64,000 bases of DNA from Pseudomonas fluorescens (GCF_902498065.1 NZ_CABVIR010000001.1:1426001-1490000); one strand, 5' to 3'; counted from the stretch's first letter, positions 8,250 through 17,411 are shown. Numbers and translations are program-made. The notes: a model not told the origin generated them from the letters alone.

Positions 8250-9209
8250 TTACCGATCCACCTTATGTTTAGCCGCATACAAACACAGCATCTCCATCGC
8301 CAACGTCGCCGCTGCCAGTGAGGTAATGTCCGCACTGTCGTAGGCCGGCGCCACTTCCACCACGTCCATCCCCACCAGATTGATCCCGCGCAAACCGCCG
8401 AGGATTTCCAGCGCTTGCACCGTACTCAAACCGCCACACACTGGCGTGCCGGTGCCGGGTGCGAACGCTGGATCGAGGCAATCGATGTCGAACGTCAGGT
8501 ACACCGGGTTGTCGCCGACCCTTGCCCGAATGGCCTCGACAATCGCGTCCACCCCTCGACGATGCACCTGCCGGGCATCCAGCACCTGAAACCCCTGATG
8601 ATCGTCATTAGTGGTGCGCAAGCCGATCTGCACCGAGCGCGACGGGTCCACCAGACCTTCCTTGGCCGCGTGCCAGAACATCGTGCCGTGATCGACGCGC
8701 TTGCCCTCTTCATCCGGCCAGGTGTCGCTGTGCGCGTCGAAATGGATAAGCGACAGCGCTCCATGTTTACGGGCGTGCGCCTTGAGCAGCGGGTAACTGA
8801 TGAAGTGATCGCCGCCGAACGTCAGCATGGCGCAACCGGCATTCAGAATGCGCTCGGCATGGGCTTCAATACTTTCCGGCACCGACTGCGGCGAACCGTA
8901 ATCGAAGTCGCAATCGCCGTAGTCGATCACCGCCAGATGATCGAACGGGTCGAACGTCCATGGCCAATGGCGTTCCCAAGCGATCCCGGTGGACGCCGCG
9001 CGAATGCCGCGAGGTCCGAAACGCGCGCCGGGGCGGTTGCTGGTGGCGGTATCAAACGGCACACCACTGACCGCCACGTCGACGCCGCGCAAGTCGCGGC
9101 TGTAACGACGACGCATGAAACTGGTGATACCGGCGTAGGTACTTTCGGCGGCAGTCCCGTAGAGACTGTCGCGGGTCATGGCCTGATCGTTTTGCACTGG
9201 GACGTCCAT
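8250..9209 (-). CDS. speB: Agmatinase-family ureohydrolase (agmatinase or guanidinobutyrase)
   Basis: Encodes 319 residues of the arginase/agmatinase family, which release urea from guanidino compounds with two Mn ions. Metal ligands are visible: His135 (GGDHF), Asp158/His160/Asp162 (HFDAHSD) and Asp241/Asp243 (DIDCLDPAFAPGTGTP). Pseudomonads have several paralogues of this length (agmatinase SpeB, 4-guanidinobutyrase GbuA, 3-guanidinopropionase GpuA) that I cannot separate by eye. It lies 21 bases downstream of a polyamine-type binding-protein gene, with a divergent LysR beyond, the kind of layout used for inducible catabolism. The family is certain, the substrate is not; speB follows the usual automatic naming. 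Confidence 0.88.
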   Translation of the reverse strand: MDVPVQNDQAMTRDSLYGTAAESTYAGITSFMRRRYSRDLRGVDVAVSGVPFDTATSNRPGARFGPRGIRAASTGIAWERHWPWTFDPFDHLAVIDYGDCDFDYGSPQSVPESIEAHAERILNAGCAMLTFGGDHFISYPLLKAHARKHGALSLIHFDAHSDTWPDEEGKRVDHGTMFWHAAKEGLVDPSRSVQIGLRTTNDDHQGFQVLDARQVHRRGVDAIVEAIRARVGDNPVYLTFDIDCLDPAFAPGTGTPVCGGLSTVQALEILGGLRGINLVGMDVVEVAPAYDSADITSLAAATLAMEMLCLYAAKHKVDR

Positions 9210-9230
9210 CAGGTGCTCCTTCTTATTGAA

Positions 9231-10322
9231 TTACTGGCGGCTACGGAAAGTGGTCCACAAACGGGTGCGCTGACGCATGTCCTTGAGGCTCATGCTGCGG
9301 TCGGCGTACAGCCGTTCGCGCACATCGGCGAGGGGGAAAATGTCCGGATCGGTGCGCACCGCCTCATCCACCAGCGGTGTGGCGGCCTGGTTGGCGGTGG
9401 CAAAGAACAGCGTATTGGTCAGCGCCGCCACGGATTCGGGGCGCAACATGAATTCTATGAAAGCGCGGGCAGCTTCGGGGTGCGGTGCATCCTTGGGAAT
9501 CGCCAGGTTGTCCTGCCAGACCAGCGTGCCCTCCTTCGGAATCCGGTACGCCACTTCATACGGTTTGTTGGCCTTGCGCGCCTGATCGGCCGCCATGCTG
9601 GCGTCACCGTTGTAGGTCAAGGCCAGGCAGACGCTGCCGTTTGCCAGATCGTTGATCTGCCGACCGCTGGCGACGTACAGCACATTCGGCTGTAGCTGAT
9701 GCAACAATGCCTCGGCGGCTGACAGATCGGACTTGTCGGTGCTGTAGGGATCTTTACCCAGATAGTGCAGCGCCAGACCGATCACCTCCTGCGGCGAATC
9801 GATGATCGCCACGCCGCACTCTTTCAGCTTGCTGGCGTATTCCGGTTTAAACAGCAGATCGAGGCTGTCGAGCGGCACATCCGGCAAGCGTTTCTTCACC
9901 GCCTCCACATTCATCCCGAGCCCCAGCGTGCCCCAGGTATAAGGCACGCCATAACGGTTGCCGGGATCGACCGCGGCGAGTTTTCCCAGCAAGTCCGGAT
10001 CGAGGTTGGCGTAGCCCTTGAGGCCTTCGTGGGGAATCGCCTTCAGCGCACCGGCCGCCAACCCGCGCGCCAGCACGCTGGACGACGGCACCACCACGTC
10101 ATAACCACTGCCGCCAGTGAGCAGCTTGGTTTCCAGGACTTCCGAGGAGTCAAAGGTGTCGTAGCGCACGTGAATGCCGGTTTCCTGCTCGAAGCGCTGC
10201 AAGGTTTCCGGAGCCACGTAATCGGCCCAACTGTAGAGATTGACGACCTTTTCCTCGGCCTGAGCCGACACCGCCATGGAAAGGAACAACGCGGGTAAAC
10301 ACAGCTTGAATGAGGGAGCCAT
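9231..10322 (-). CDS. Polyamine-type ABC transporter periplasmic binding protein (PotF/SpuD-like)
   Basis: About 363 residues. A signal peptide (MAPSFKLCLPALFLSMAVSAQAEE) is followed by the PotD/PotF fold: VVNLYSWADYVAPETLQRFEQETGIHVRYDTFDSSEVLETKLL near the mature N-terminus, then YDVVVPSSS, YGVPYTWGT and GDASMAADQARKA. Family members capture putrescine, spermidine or related cations. No ATPase or permease genes are adjacent, so it must use another locus's transporter or act as a sensor. The frame is open to 10373, but the ATG at 10322 gives a proper signal peptide with AGGTG upstream. Co-transcribed with the ureohydrolase gene. Confidence 0.9.
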   Translation of the reverse strand: MAPSFKLCLPALFLSMAVSAQAEEKVVNLYSWADYVAPETLQRFEQETGIHVRYDTFDSSEVLETKLLTGGSGYDVVVPSSSVLARGLAAGALKAIPHEGLKGYANLDPDLLGKLAAVDPGNRYGVPYTWGTLGLGMNVEAVKKRLPDVPLDSLDLLFKPEYASKLKECGVAIIDSPQEVIGLALHYLGKDPYSTDKSDLSAAEALLHQLQPNVLYVASGRQINDLANGSVCLALTYNGDASMAADQARKANKPYEVAYRIPKEGTLVWQDNLAIPKDAPHPEAARAFIEFMLRPESVAALTNTLFFATANQAATPLVDEAVRTDPDIFPLADVRERLYADRSMSLKDMRQRTRLWTTFRSRQ

Positions 10323-10385
10323 GACGAACACCTGACCAGAGGAAGTGGCCGCAGCATGCGTCGTCGGATACATTGGAAAAATACC

Positions 10386-10404
10386 AAGTCAGTTACCCTG
10401 ACTT
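10386..10404. promoter_or_regulatory. Inverted repeat, candidate LysR-type operator
   Basis: AAGTCAG-TTACC-CTGACTT is a perfect seven-base inverted repeat with a five-base spacer, in the divergent promoter region between the binding-protein gene and the LysR gene. It ends seven bases before the LysR ribosome-binding site, so binding there would fit autoregulation. No experiment supports it. Confidence 0.45.
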
Positions 10405-10423
10405 TATTGCGGAGTAATGTTTG

Positions 10424-11317
10424 ATGCTCGGCCAGCTTCACGATGTGGATCTGCAATTGCTGCGTCTGTTCGTCAGCGTGGTGGAATGCGGCGGTTTCAG
10501 CGCGGCCCAGGGTGAGCTGGGCCTGAGCCAATCGAGCATCAGCCAGCAAATGGCCAGGCTCGAAACCCGGCTCGGCTATCGGCTGTGCAGTCGCGGCAAG
10601 AGCGGATTCAGGATCACCCCCAAAGGCGAACAACTGCTGACCGCGACGCGCGGACTGTTCGAGTCCATCGAGGCGTTCCGTCATCAATCCAATGGCGTGG
10701 CCGGCCGGCTGATCGGCGAGGTGCGCCTGGGGCTGTCCGAAGCGGTGGATCAATCGGTGCTGCAACGGGTGGCCGAGGCGATCCGGCGTTTTCGCGAGCG
10801 CGATGAGTCGGTGCGTATCGAGCTGATCAGCGCCATGCCTGGTGAGATGGAGCGCTTGCTGCTGCAACAACGGCTGGACCTGGCGATCGGCTATTTCTCA
10901 CAGGTGCAAAGCGCGTTTGACTACCGCGAACTGTTCACGGAAACCCAGCACTTGTACTGCGCCTCCGGCCATCCGTTGTTCACCGACGATGCACCGGACG
11001 ATCAAGCGTTGCAGGCGTGCGACCGGGTGGATCACCCTTACCGTTTCCTGCGCAGCGACGAGCCCTTCCAGGGCAAGCGGTGTTCGGCGCGTTCGGAACA
11101 GGTCGAAGGCACCCTCGCCTTCATCCTTTCCGGCAAGCATGTCGGTTATCTGCCCAGCCACTTTGCCCGCAGTTGGGAAGACAAAGGATTGCTCAGGGCC
11201 GTGCGCCGCAGCGACATGAGTTTCGACGTGGCGTTTCATCTGGCCCGCCACCGGGCGCAAGTGCCGGGGGATGCGCAAAAGGCGTTTGAAGAGGATTTGC
11301 TTGCGGCATTTGCTTAG
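10424..11317 (+). CDS. LysR-family transcriptional regulator
   Basis: About 297 residues: an N-terminal LysR helix-turn-helix (LQLLRLFVSVVECGGFSAAQGELGLSQSSISQQMARLETRLGYRLC) and an effector-binding domain from about residue 90 (GEVRLGLSEAVDQSV). It reads divergently from the binding-protein/ureohydrolase pair and is the likely inducer-responsive regulator of that pair. A TTG directly precedes the ATG; I chose the ATG because GGAG lies nine bases away. The effector is probably the amine or guanidino compound, by context only. Confidence 0.9.
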   Translation: MLGQLHDVDLQLLRLFVSVVECGGFSAAQGELGLSQSSISQQMARLETRLGYRLCSRGKSGFRITPKGEQLLTATRGLFESIEAFRHQSNGVAGRLIGEVRLGLSEAVDQSVLQRVAEAIRRFRERDESVRIELISAMPGEMERLLLQQRLDLAIGYFSQVQSAFDYRELFTETQHLYCASGHPLFTDDAPDDQALQACDRVDHPYRFLRSDEPFQGKRCSARSEQVEGTLAFILSGKHVGYLPSHFARSWEDKGLLRAVRRSDMSFDVAFHLARHRAQVPGDAQKAFEEDLLAAFA

Positions 11318-11420
11318 AGGTCTCCGTAATCCCCCTGTGGGATTGTGTAAGTCGATGAATTTTCTGGCATCCTGCGCCTCCATTTTCTGACCCGGCCCGC
11401 CCTTCGGCACGCAAACCACC

Positions 11421-12893
11421 ATGACCGCCTCTGAAAAAGCCCCTGCCCCGCGCCACAGCGACCTGATCTACGGCCTCGACGACCGCCCGCATCTGACCGC
11501 TACCGTCTTCGCCGCCCTGCAACACGTACTCGCCAGTTTCGTCGGCATCATCACCCCGACCCTGATCATGGGCAGCGCCCTCGGTCTGCAAAGCGAAATC
11601 CCCTACCTGATCAGCATGGCGCTGTTTGTCTCGGGCCTGGGCACCTTCGTCCAGGCGCGGAAGTTCGGCCCGATCGGTTCCGGTTTGCTGTGCCTGCAAG
11701 GCACCAGCTTTTCGTTCATCAGCGTGATCCTCAGCGCCGGTTTCATGGTCAAGGCTCGCGGTGGCGGCACCGATGAAATCCTCTCGACGATCTTTGGCGT
11801 GTGCTTTTTCGCCGCGTTTATTGAAGTGGTGCTGAGCCAGTTCATCGGCAAACTGCGGATGCTGATCACGCCAGTGGTGACCGGGACGATCATCACGCTG
11901 ATGGGGCTGTCGCTGATCAAAGTCGCCATGACCGATATCGCCGGCGGTTTCGGCGCGACGGACCTCGGCGCGGCCAGTCATCTGGCATTGGCGGCGCTGG
12001 TGCTGGGCACCATCGTGGTCTTGAACCGGGTGGACGTGCCGTTCCTGCGCCTCGGGGCGATCGTGATCGGCCTGACCTTCGGTTATGTCGTCGCCTGGCT
12101 CATGGGCCACGTGGATTTCGGCAGCATGCCTGACGTACCGCTGATGAGCGTGCCGGTGCCGTTCAAGTACGGTTTCAACTTCGACTGGGTCGCGTTCGTC
12201 CCGGTCGCGGTGATTTTCCTGGTGTCGCCGCTGGAGGCCGCCGGTGATCTGACGGCCAACTCGATGATTTCCCGGCAGCCGGTCAAAGGCCCGATCTACA
12301 TCCGCCGGATCAAGTCCGGTCTGCTGGCGGACGGTCTCAATTCGGCCATGGCGGCGGTGTTCAATAGCATGCCGATGGTGACCTTCGCGCAGAACAACGG
12401 CGTGATTCAACTGACCGGCGTGGCCAGCCGCTACGTGGCGTTTTTCATTGCCGGTCTGTTGGTGGTGCTGGGGTTGTTCCCGATGATCGGCGCGGTGCTG
12501 CAACTGATGCCCAAACCGGTGCTCGGTGGCGCTGAACTGGTGATGTTCGGCACCGTGGCGGTGGCCGGCATCAAGATCCTCGCCGAAGCCGGCCTGCATC
12601 GGCGCAACATGCTGATCGTGGCGATTTCCCTCGGCATGGGCCTGGGCGTGGCGGCCGTGCCAGAGGTGTTGCGCGAGTTGCCCAAGGCGCTGCATAACAT
12701 CTTCGAATCGCCGATCACCGTCGGTGCCTTGTGCGCTATCGTGCTGAACATCTTCCTGCCCGAAGAATTCATCGAGCTGGAAGAAGATGATTTCGATCCG
12801 GAAGCCTCGATCCTCCAGGTCATGGAAAACCCGGATGTGCCGGCCAAAGGTGAACCCGCCACGCCCGCCGTTGTCGCACAGTTGAACCGCTAG
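11421..12893 (+). CDS. Nucleobase:cation symporter-2 permease (XanP/UraA family)
   Basis: Encodes 490 residues with about 12-14 hydrophobic segments, an inner-membrane proton-coupled purine or pyrimidine importer. Signature stretches are present: FAALQHVLASFVGIITP (the QH motif), GPIGSGLLCLQGTSF, LEAAGDLTANSMISRQPVKG (helix 8 region with conserved Glu and Asp) and FAQNNGVIQLTGVASR (NCS2 signature). The NNGVIQLTGVASR form and ELVMFGTVA are closest to the xanthine/urate group as I remember E. coli XanP; uracil or urate specificity is possible. A charged C-terminal tail follows residue 455. Single gene with its own terminator. Confidence 0.9.
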   Translation: MTASEKAPAPRHSDLIYGLDDRPHLTATVFAALQHVLASFVGIITPTLIMGSALGLQSEIPYLISMALFVSGLGTFVQARKFGPIGSGLLCLQGTSFSFISVILSAGFMVKARGGGTDEILSTIFGVCFFAAFIEVVLSQFIGKLRMLITPVVTGTIITLMGLSLIKVAMTDIAGGFGATDLGAASHLALAALVLGTIVVLNRVDVPFLRLGAIVIGLTFGYVVAWLMGHVDFGSMPDVPLMSVPVPFKYGFNFDWVAFVPVAVIFLVSPLEAAGDLTANSMISRQPVKGPIYIRRIKSGLLADGLNSAMAAVFNSMPMVTFAQNNGVIQLTGVASRYVAFFIAGLLVVLGLFPMIGAVLQLMPKPVLGGAELVMFGTVAVAGIKILAEAGLHRRNMLIVAISLGMGLGVAAVPEVLRELPKALHNIFESPITVGALCAIVLNIFLPEEFIELEEDDFDPEASILQVMENPDVPAKGEPATPAVVAQLNR

Positions 12894-12902
12894 ACAGGCT
12901 CA

Positions 12903-12934
12903 AGGCCGAGCCACTGGTGGTTCGGCCTTTTTCT
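12903..12934 (+). terminator. Rho-independent terminator of the permease gene
   Basis: AGGCCGA...TTCGGCCT stem with a CCACTGGTGG loop, followed by TTTTTC. It lies nine bases after the permease stop codon and just before the WHy lipoprotein gene. Confidence 0.87.
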
Positions 12935-12944
12935 TCAAGAGAGC

Positions 12945-13424
12945 ATGTCCATGCGCCGCGTCCACGCCGTTGTCCTTTCCCTCCTTTTGCTCTCGCTGAG
13001 CGCCTGCGCCCTGCTGCCCAATCGCGACCCGCTGAACATCAACGTGGTCGGTTTCGAACCCTTGCAAAGCCAGGACATGGAAGTGCGTTTCGCGGTAAAA
13101 ATCCGCGTGCAGAATCCCAATGAAACCGCGATCACCTACAACGGCGTGGCATTGGACCTGTCAGTCAACGGCCAGCCCCTCGCCTCCGGCGTCAGTGATC
13201 AGTCGGGCTCGATTGCGCGCTTTTCCGAGACAGTGCTGACCGTTCCTGTAAGTGTTTCGGCGTTCTCGGTGCTGCGCCAGACACTGGGCCTGAGCCAGAC
13301 CCAAACGCTGAACAACCTGCCTTATGTCTTGCGCGGCAAACTGGCCGGAGGCTTGTTCGGCACGATGCGATTCACCGACAGTGGCAGGCTCAGCTTGCCG
13401 GGGTCGACAGTCGGCACTTGGTGA
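12945..13424 (+). CDS. WHy/LEA14-type lipoprotein
   Basis: Encodes 159 residues. A lipoprotein signal (LLLLSLSAC, lipobox LSAC) is followed by an LEA type 2/WHy domain: INVVGFEPLQSQDMEVRFAVKIRVQNPNETAITYNGVALDLSVNGQPLASG has the characteristic NPN and beta-sandwich pattern. These proteins are linked to desiccation and stress tolerance in plants; the bacterial role is unknown. Asn follows the modified Cys region by a few residues (CALLPN), so sorting to the outer membrane is likely but not proved. ATG codons at 12945 and 12951 are both possible starts. Confidence 0.85.
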   Translation: MSMRRVHAVVLSLLLLSLSACALLPNRDPLNINVVGFEPLQSQDMEVRFAVKIRVQNPNETAITYNGVALDLSVNGQPLASGVSDQSGSIARFSETVLTVPVSVSAFSVLRQTLGLSQTQTLNNLPYVLRGKLAGGLFGTMRFTDSGRLSLPGSTVGTW

Positions 13425-13436
13425 CTTCAGCTTTGG

Positions 13437-14360
13437 TCATGCGTTGAACCGAACGCCGGGTTTGGCCCGCTCATCCACGGTCAACTCGAACACATCCGGG
13501 CGCGCGTAATGGCCGACGACGTCGAAGTCGTAGCGCGCGCGGATCAGGTCGTCAGTGTCGATTTCAGCGGTGAGTAGTCCACGCTCGCCGCGTAGCGGGC
13601 CAGCCAGAATATCGCCCATCGGGCCGACGATGACGCTGCCGCCGGCAATCAGAGGTCGGTCCGCCGGCCAGTTCGCAATCTCCACGCCCAGGGCTTGCGG
13701 TGAATCCTGAACCTGACAGGCACTGACCACAAAGCAGCGACCTTCATGGGCGATGTGGCGCATGCTGACCTGCCACATCTCCCGCTCGTCCACCGTTGGT
13801 GCGCACCACACCTCCACACCTTTGGCGTACATCGCGGTGCGCAGCAACGGCATCATGTTTTCCCAGCACACCACCGCACCGATCCGCCCGACCTGGCTGT
13901 CGATCACCGGCAACGTCGAGCCATCGCCCTTGCCCCAGATCAACCGTTCGGTGCCCGTGGGCATCAGTTTTCGGTGCTTGGCGACCAGTCCAGCCTGCGG
14001 ATCGAAATACAACGCGGTGCAATACAAGGTGCTGCCGGCGCGCTCGATGACGCCAATAACCAGGTTGGCCCCGGTGCGCGCCGACAACCCGGCCAGCGCT
14101 TCGGTTTCTGCGCCAGGCACGTCGATGGCGTTGGCGAAATACCGGGCAAATGCTTCTCGACCTTCCGGCAGTCGATAACCCAGTTGCGTGCCGAACCCCT
14201 CGCCTTTCGGGTAACCGCCGAGCACTGCTTCGGGCATGACCACCAGCGCCGCGCCGGCTTCAAGGATCGCGTTTTCGTACGAGAGGATCTGCTCCAGGGT
14301 GTCGGCCTTGCCGCCGGGCAGTGCGCCGATTTGCAGTGCAGCAACGATTGACTTGGGCAT
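13437..14360 (-). CDS. Nitrilase / carbon-nitrogen hydrolase
   Basis: Encodes 307 residues with the nitrilase-superfamily catalytic triad: Glu44 ([10 protein letters not shown]), Lys131 ([15 protein letters not shown]) and Cys165 ([12 protein letters not shown]). The CWEN(M)MP and TGTERLIWG motifs are those of true nitrilases, which convert R-CN to carboxylic acid and ammonia, rather than amidases. It is shorter than the roughly 350-residue aryl nitrilases of Pseudomonas. A LysR-family gene is divergent 84 bases away and is probably its regulator. The natural nitrile is unknown. Confidence 0.9.
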   Translation of the reverse strand: MPKSIVAALQIGALPGGKADTLEQILSYENAILEAGAALVVMPEAVLGGYPKGEGFGTQLGYRLPEGREAFARYFANAIDVPGAETEALAGLSARTGANLVIGVIERAGSTLYCTALYFDPQAGLVAKHRKLMPTGTERLIWGKGDGSTLPVIDSQVGRIGAVVCWENMMPLLRTAMYAKGVEVWCAPTVDEREMWQVSMRHIAHEGRCFVVSACQVQDSPQALGVEIANWPADRPLIAGGSVIVGPMGDILAGPLRGERGLLTAEIDTDDLIRARYDFDVVGHYARPDVFELTVDERAKPGVRFNA

Positions 14361-14444
14361 CTCAATAACTCCATTCGAATCGGGTGTTGCTCATTTTCAG
14401 GCGCTACCGGATCATGAATAAAGCCCCGTTCGCTGCTGAATGAT

Positions 14445-15353
14445 ATGAACGCCATGAATATCGCCACCGTCGATCTCAACCTGCTCAAAGTCTTCGAAGC
14501 CTTGCATGAAGAGTCCAGCGCCAGCCGTGCGGCATTGCGTCTGGGCGTCACGCAGTCGGCGGTCAGCGCGGCATTGCGCCGGCTGCGCGAGGTGTACGGC
14601 GATCAATTGTTTGTGCGCACCGGCCGAGGCCTGGCGCCGACGCTCAAGGCCAATCAGTTGAAACCGGTGGTCAGCGACGCACTGAACAAATGCCGGCAAA
14701 GTCTGGCGATGGTCGATCCGGCCGCCCATCACTACGAAGGCCGTTCGGTCACGGTCGGTTTGTCAGATGATTTCGAAATCGCCTACGGGCGCCGTTTGAT
14801 CGAGGAGATTGCTCGCACCGCACCAAAGCTGCGGCTGATCTTCCGCCAGACTCACAGTCAGATCGTCGCGCAGGCGTTGATGGAACGCAGCATCGATCTG
14901 GCGATCACGGCCGGCGGGTTCGCCGAACGGTTGCTCAGCCGTCAGGTACTGGGGGAAGGCGATTACTTGTGTCTGGTTGACCCAACCAGTCTGGTCGCGG
15001 GACAGAAAACCATAGACCTTGAGGAATTCGTCACCCGTGAACATATTCTGGTGTCATCGGGTGGCTTTATCGGGATCACCGACGAAGGGCTGGCCGCGTT
15101 GGGACGGAGCCGACGGGTATGCGCTTCGACCACGCATTTCGCAGCGTTGCCGCATCTGCTCAAGGGCAGTCAGGCGGTGGCAACCATTCCGGCGCATGCC
15201 GCTCGAAGCCTTGCAGCGCTCACCGGGCTGGCGCTGCTGCCCTGCCCTTTGGCGTTGCCGCGTTACCCGATCGAACTGGGCTGGCGCACCAGCACGCAAC
15301 TCGACCCGGTGGTGTTGAAAGTGCGTGAGGCAATTGTCGCGATTTTTGCGTAA
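14445..15353 (+). CDS. LysR-family transcriptional regulator (nitrilase-adjacent)
   Basis: Encodes 302 residues. The N-terminal helix-turn-helix (LKVFEALHEESSASRAALRLGVTQSAVSAALRRLREVYGDQLFVRTGRGLAPT) is of the NodD/PcpR-like subtype of LysR proteins, followed by a periplasmic-binding-protein-like sensing domain starting VTVGLSDDFEIAYGRRLI. Divergent from the nitrilase gene, so likely its activator. ATG codons occur at 14445 and 14454 with no clear Shine-Dalgarno for either. Confidence 0.9.
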   Translation: MNAMNIATVDLNLLKVFEALHEESSASRAALRLGVTQSAVSAALRRLREVYGDQLFVRTGRGLAPTLKANQLKPVVSDALNKCRQSLAMVDPAAHHYEGRSVTVGLSDDFEIAYGRRLIEEIARTAPKLRLIFRQTHSQIVAQALMERSIDLAITAGGFAERLLSRQVLGEGDYLCLVDPTSLVAGQKTIDLEEFVTREHILVSSGGFIGITDEGLAALGRSRRVCASTTHFAALPHLLKGSQAVATIPAHAARSLAALTGLALLPCPLALPRYPIELGWRTSTQLDPVVLKVREAIVAIFA

Positions 15354-15362
15354 GGTTCAGCC

Positions 15363-15614
15363 TTACTTGGCTGCCATCAAGCGATTGACTTCACTGCGCA
15401 CCATGTTGGCAAATTCCGGAGGCGACATGCCGTCGAGTTCGGAACGGACCCATTCGGCCCATTTGCCTTTGCGCTTGGCGCGCTCGCCGAACAAGCGTGC
15501 GGCCTCACCTTTGGCTTTACCCAGGTTGTTCTGCCAGAGTTCGAACAGACGGGATTTCTCATCTTCAAGCGCTGCGCGCTCGGCAAGGGGTTTGTCGGCC
15601 AGATTGAAGCTCAT
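15363..15614 (-). CDS. Small conserved-looking hypothetical protein
   Basis: Encodes 83 residues, highly charged and probably helical (KPLAERAALEDEKSRLFELWQNNLGKAKGEAARLFGERAKRKGKWAEWVRSELDGM). No signal peptide, membrane segment or cysteine. AGGTAA lies nine bases before the ATG. It ends ten bases from the stop of the convergent LysR gene. I do not recognise the family; the basic helical middle would suit nucleic-acid or protein binding. Confidence 0.65.
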   Translation of the reverse strand: MSFNLADKPLAERAALEDEKSRLFELWQNNLGKAKGEAARLFGERAKRKGKWAEWVRSELDGMSPPEFANMVRSEVNRLMAAK

Positions 15615-15779
15615 GGGGAGTTACCTGCTGCGTAAATAGGCGACATCTTACACTGTAGGAAGAAATGTCCTGCGCAGGATTTTTCGACTGGATGGCCTCC
15701 ACAGGCAAAATCGCTGCAACTTTTTCAATCGTCGCAGACTCCATTGTTCACTGCCCATTCACCTGCAAGGAGTAACCCA

Positions 15780-16097
15780 ATGGCCCGCAAAACCACCGCA
15801 CAAGTCGCCGAAGACCAAATCAAGGATCAAGCGTTCAGCGAGCTTCAGGCGCTGATCGAAGAGTCGGAAAAACTGCTGAAAAGCAGTGCCTCACTGGTCG
15901 GTGAGGAAGCCGAGACGCTCCGTGGGCAAATCGCCCAGAAACTCCAGCAGGCACGGGATTCGGTTACCAGCGTTCGTGACCGGACCCTGCCCGCGGTCGA
16001 AGCCACAGAAACCTATATTGGCGGGCATCCATGGCAGACCGTGGCCATTTCCGCCGGGTTCGGGTTGGTTGTCGGGTTGTTGCTGGGTCGTCGTTAA
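15780..16097 (+). CDS. DUF883 (ElaB/YqjD-type) membrane-anchored protein
   Basis: Encodes 105 residues: a long amphipathic helical region (residues 8-75, with EELQALIEESEKLL-like heptads and AGQIAQKLQQARDSV) and one C-terminal membrane helix after GGHPWQTVAISAGFGLVVGLLLGRR, the signature of DUF883. E. coli ElaB and YqjD are C-tail-anchored inner-membrane proteins of stationary phase, and YqjD binds ribosomes. AAGGAG lies eight bases before this ATG; the frame is open from 15744, but the upstream Met lacks such a site. Confidence 0.87.
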   Translation: MARKTTAQVAEDQIKDQAFSELQALIEESEKLLKSSASLVGEEAETLRGQIAQKLQQARDSVTSVRDRTLPAVEATETYIGGHPWQTVAISAGFGLVVGLLLGRR

Positions 16098-16141
16098 CCG
16101 GTCCCGTTTAATTTACGAGAACACTGGCTAAACGCATTTCA

Positions 16142-16171
16142 CTGCAGGAGCCGGCATGCCGGCTCCTGCAG
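16142..16171. repeat. 30-base perfect palindrome (REP-type arm)
   Basis: CTGCAGGAGCCGGCA is followed directly by its exact reverse complement, so the whole 30 bases are a perfect palindrome centred on GCATGC. The arms share the CAGGAGCC core of the REP pairs elsewhere, but there is no spacer. It lies between the convergent DUF883 and dpkA genes, where it could act as a bidirectional terminator. Confidence 0.75.
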
Positions 16172-16187
16172 AATCCGTGTTTCGACG

Positions 16188-17228
16188 CTAAATCCCTGCC
16201 AACTCTCGCAGGTTCGCCAATGTCTGCGCATCGAGCGGAATGCCATCCGCGCTGGATTTGGCCCGCTGATGGTGGCGTCGATCACCTGGCAACCGTTTAA
16301 GTCCCACACCGTGCATCTGCCGCACCAGTTCCTGGCTGCGTTCGGCGAAGTTTTGCCCGGCGGCCTTGCTCGGGTCGATCACGATCAACAATTGGCCAGT
16401 CCACGGTGTTTTGGCGCCGGGGTGATTTTTCCAGTCGAATTCGAAAGAGAAATTGCCGCCGGTCAACGCCGCCGCCAACAGCTCCACCATCATCGACAGC
16501 GCCGAACCTTTATGCCCGCCAAACGGCAACAACGCCCCGCCTTCAAGAATCGCTTTCGGGTCCTGGGTCGGTTGACCGAGGCTGTCCACGCCCATGCCTG
16601 CGGGTAAACGCTCACCTTTGCGGGCGGCGATTTGCACATCGCCATGGGCGATGGCACTGGTGGCCAGGTCGAAGACAATCGGATCACCGTCCGCGCGCGG
16701 GGCGGCGAAAGCAATCGGGTTGGTGCCGAACAGCGGGCGATCGGCACCGTGCGGCACCACGCAGGTCATGCTGTTGACCACGCTCAACGCCACCAGCCCT
16801 TCGTAGGCGAACGGTTCGACGTCCGGCCACAGCGCCGCAAAATGGTGGGAGTTGCGGATCGCCAACACTGCAATTCCGGCACTGCGGGCCTTTTCCACCA
16901 GCAAGGGGCGAGCGGCGGCGAGCGCCGGTTGGGCGAAGCCGTTGCCGGCGTCGACCCGGACAAAACCCGAAGCCACGTCCTCTACCACCGGCACGGCCTG
17001 GCCATTGACCCAGCCACTCTCCAGCGTCGACACATAACCGGGAATGCGGAACACGCCATGACTGTGGGCGCCATCGCGTTCGGCACCGGCGCAGTTGAGG
17101 GCCAGTGTCCTGGCGACTTCGGCAGAGGTGCCGTGACGAACGAAAATGCGTTCGAGCAAAAGGACGAGAGAATCAAAATCCAGGGTTGAGTTGGCCGAAC
17201 TGACTGCCATTTCAGGCGAAGCGGTCAT
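16188..17228 (-). CDS. dpkA: Delta1-piperideine-2-carboxylate / Delta1-pyrroline-2-carboxylate reductase
   Basis: Encodes 346 residues of the malate/L-lactate dehydrogenase-like (LDH2) family. It follows the remembered P. syringae/P. putida DpkA closely over its whole length: RDGAHSHGVFRIPGYVSTLESGW, GNGFAQPALAAARPLL, NSHHFAALWPDVEPFA, NSMTCVVPHG, FGTNPIAFAAPR and ALLPFGGHKGSALSMMVELLAAALTGGNFSFEFDW. DpkA reduces the cyclic imines formed from D-lysine and D-proline to L-pipecolate and L-proline with NADPH. Several ATG codons occur at the N-terminus (residues 1 and 7). It is monocistronic here, with a palindrome downstream. Confidence 0.9.
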   Translation of the reverse strand: MTASPEMAVSSANSTLDFDSLVLLLERIFVRHGTSAEVARTLALNCAGAERDGAHSHGVFRIPGYVSTLESGWVNGQAVPVVEDVASGFVRVDAGNGFAQPALAAARPLLVEKARSAGIAVLAIRNSHHFAALWPDVEPFAYEGLVALSVVNSMTCVVPHGADRPLFGTNPIAFAAPRADGDPIVFDLATSAIAHGDVQIAARKGERLPAGMGVDSLGQPTQDPKAILEGGALLPFGGHKGSALSMMVELLAAALTGGNFSFEFDWKNHPGAKTPWTGQLLIVIDPSKAAGQNFAERSQELVRQMHGVGLKRLPGDRRHHQRAKSSADGIPLDAQTLANLRELAGI

Positions 17229-17411
17229 CTGAAGCTCCAGTTTTATTTTTAGAGACGGGCGACAGGTCGATTAAGCGCTTTTTTACCGGCGTCCTGTCAA
17301 GTCTCTCGCGCAAGCAATATGTACCGCCCCCCGCCTTTTCCCGGCCCCTATTGTTGCCCCTCGACCCAACGACCTGCGCTGAACACCGTCGCAGCCCTTC
17401 GAGGAAACATC

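Noticed and set aside
8415..9695. 426-codon plus-strand frame opposite the ureohydrolase and binding-protein genes
   Set aside because: Spans two real genes on the other strand and the gap between them; no motif.
11193..12695. 500-codon minus-strand frame opposite the permease gene
   Set aside because: His/Gln/Glu-rich shadow translation with no family features; the plus-strand NCS2 permease is unmistakable.
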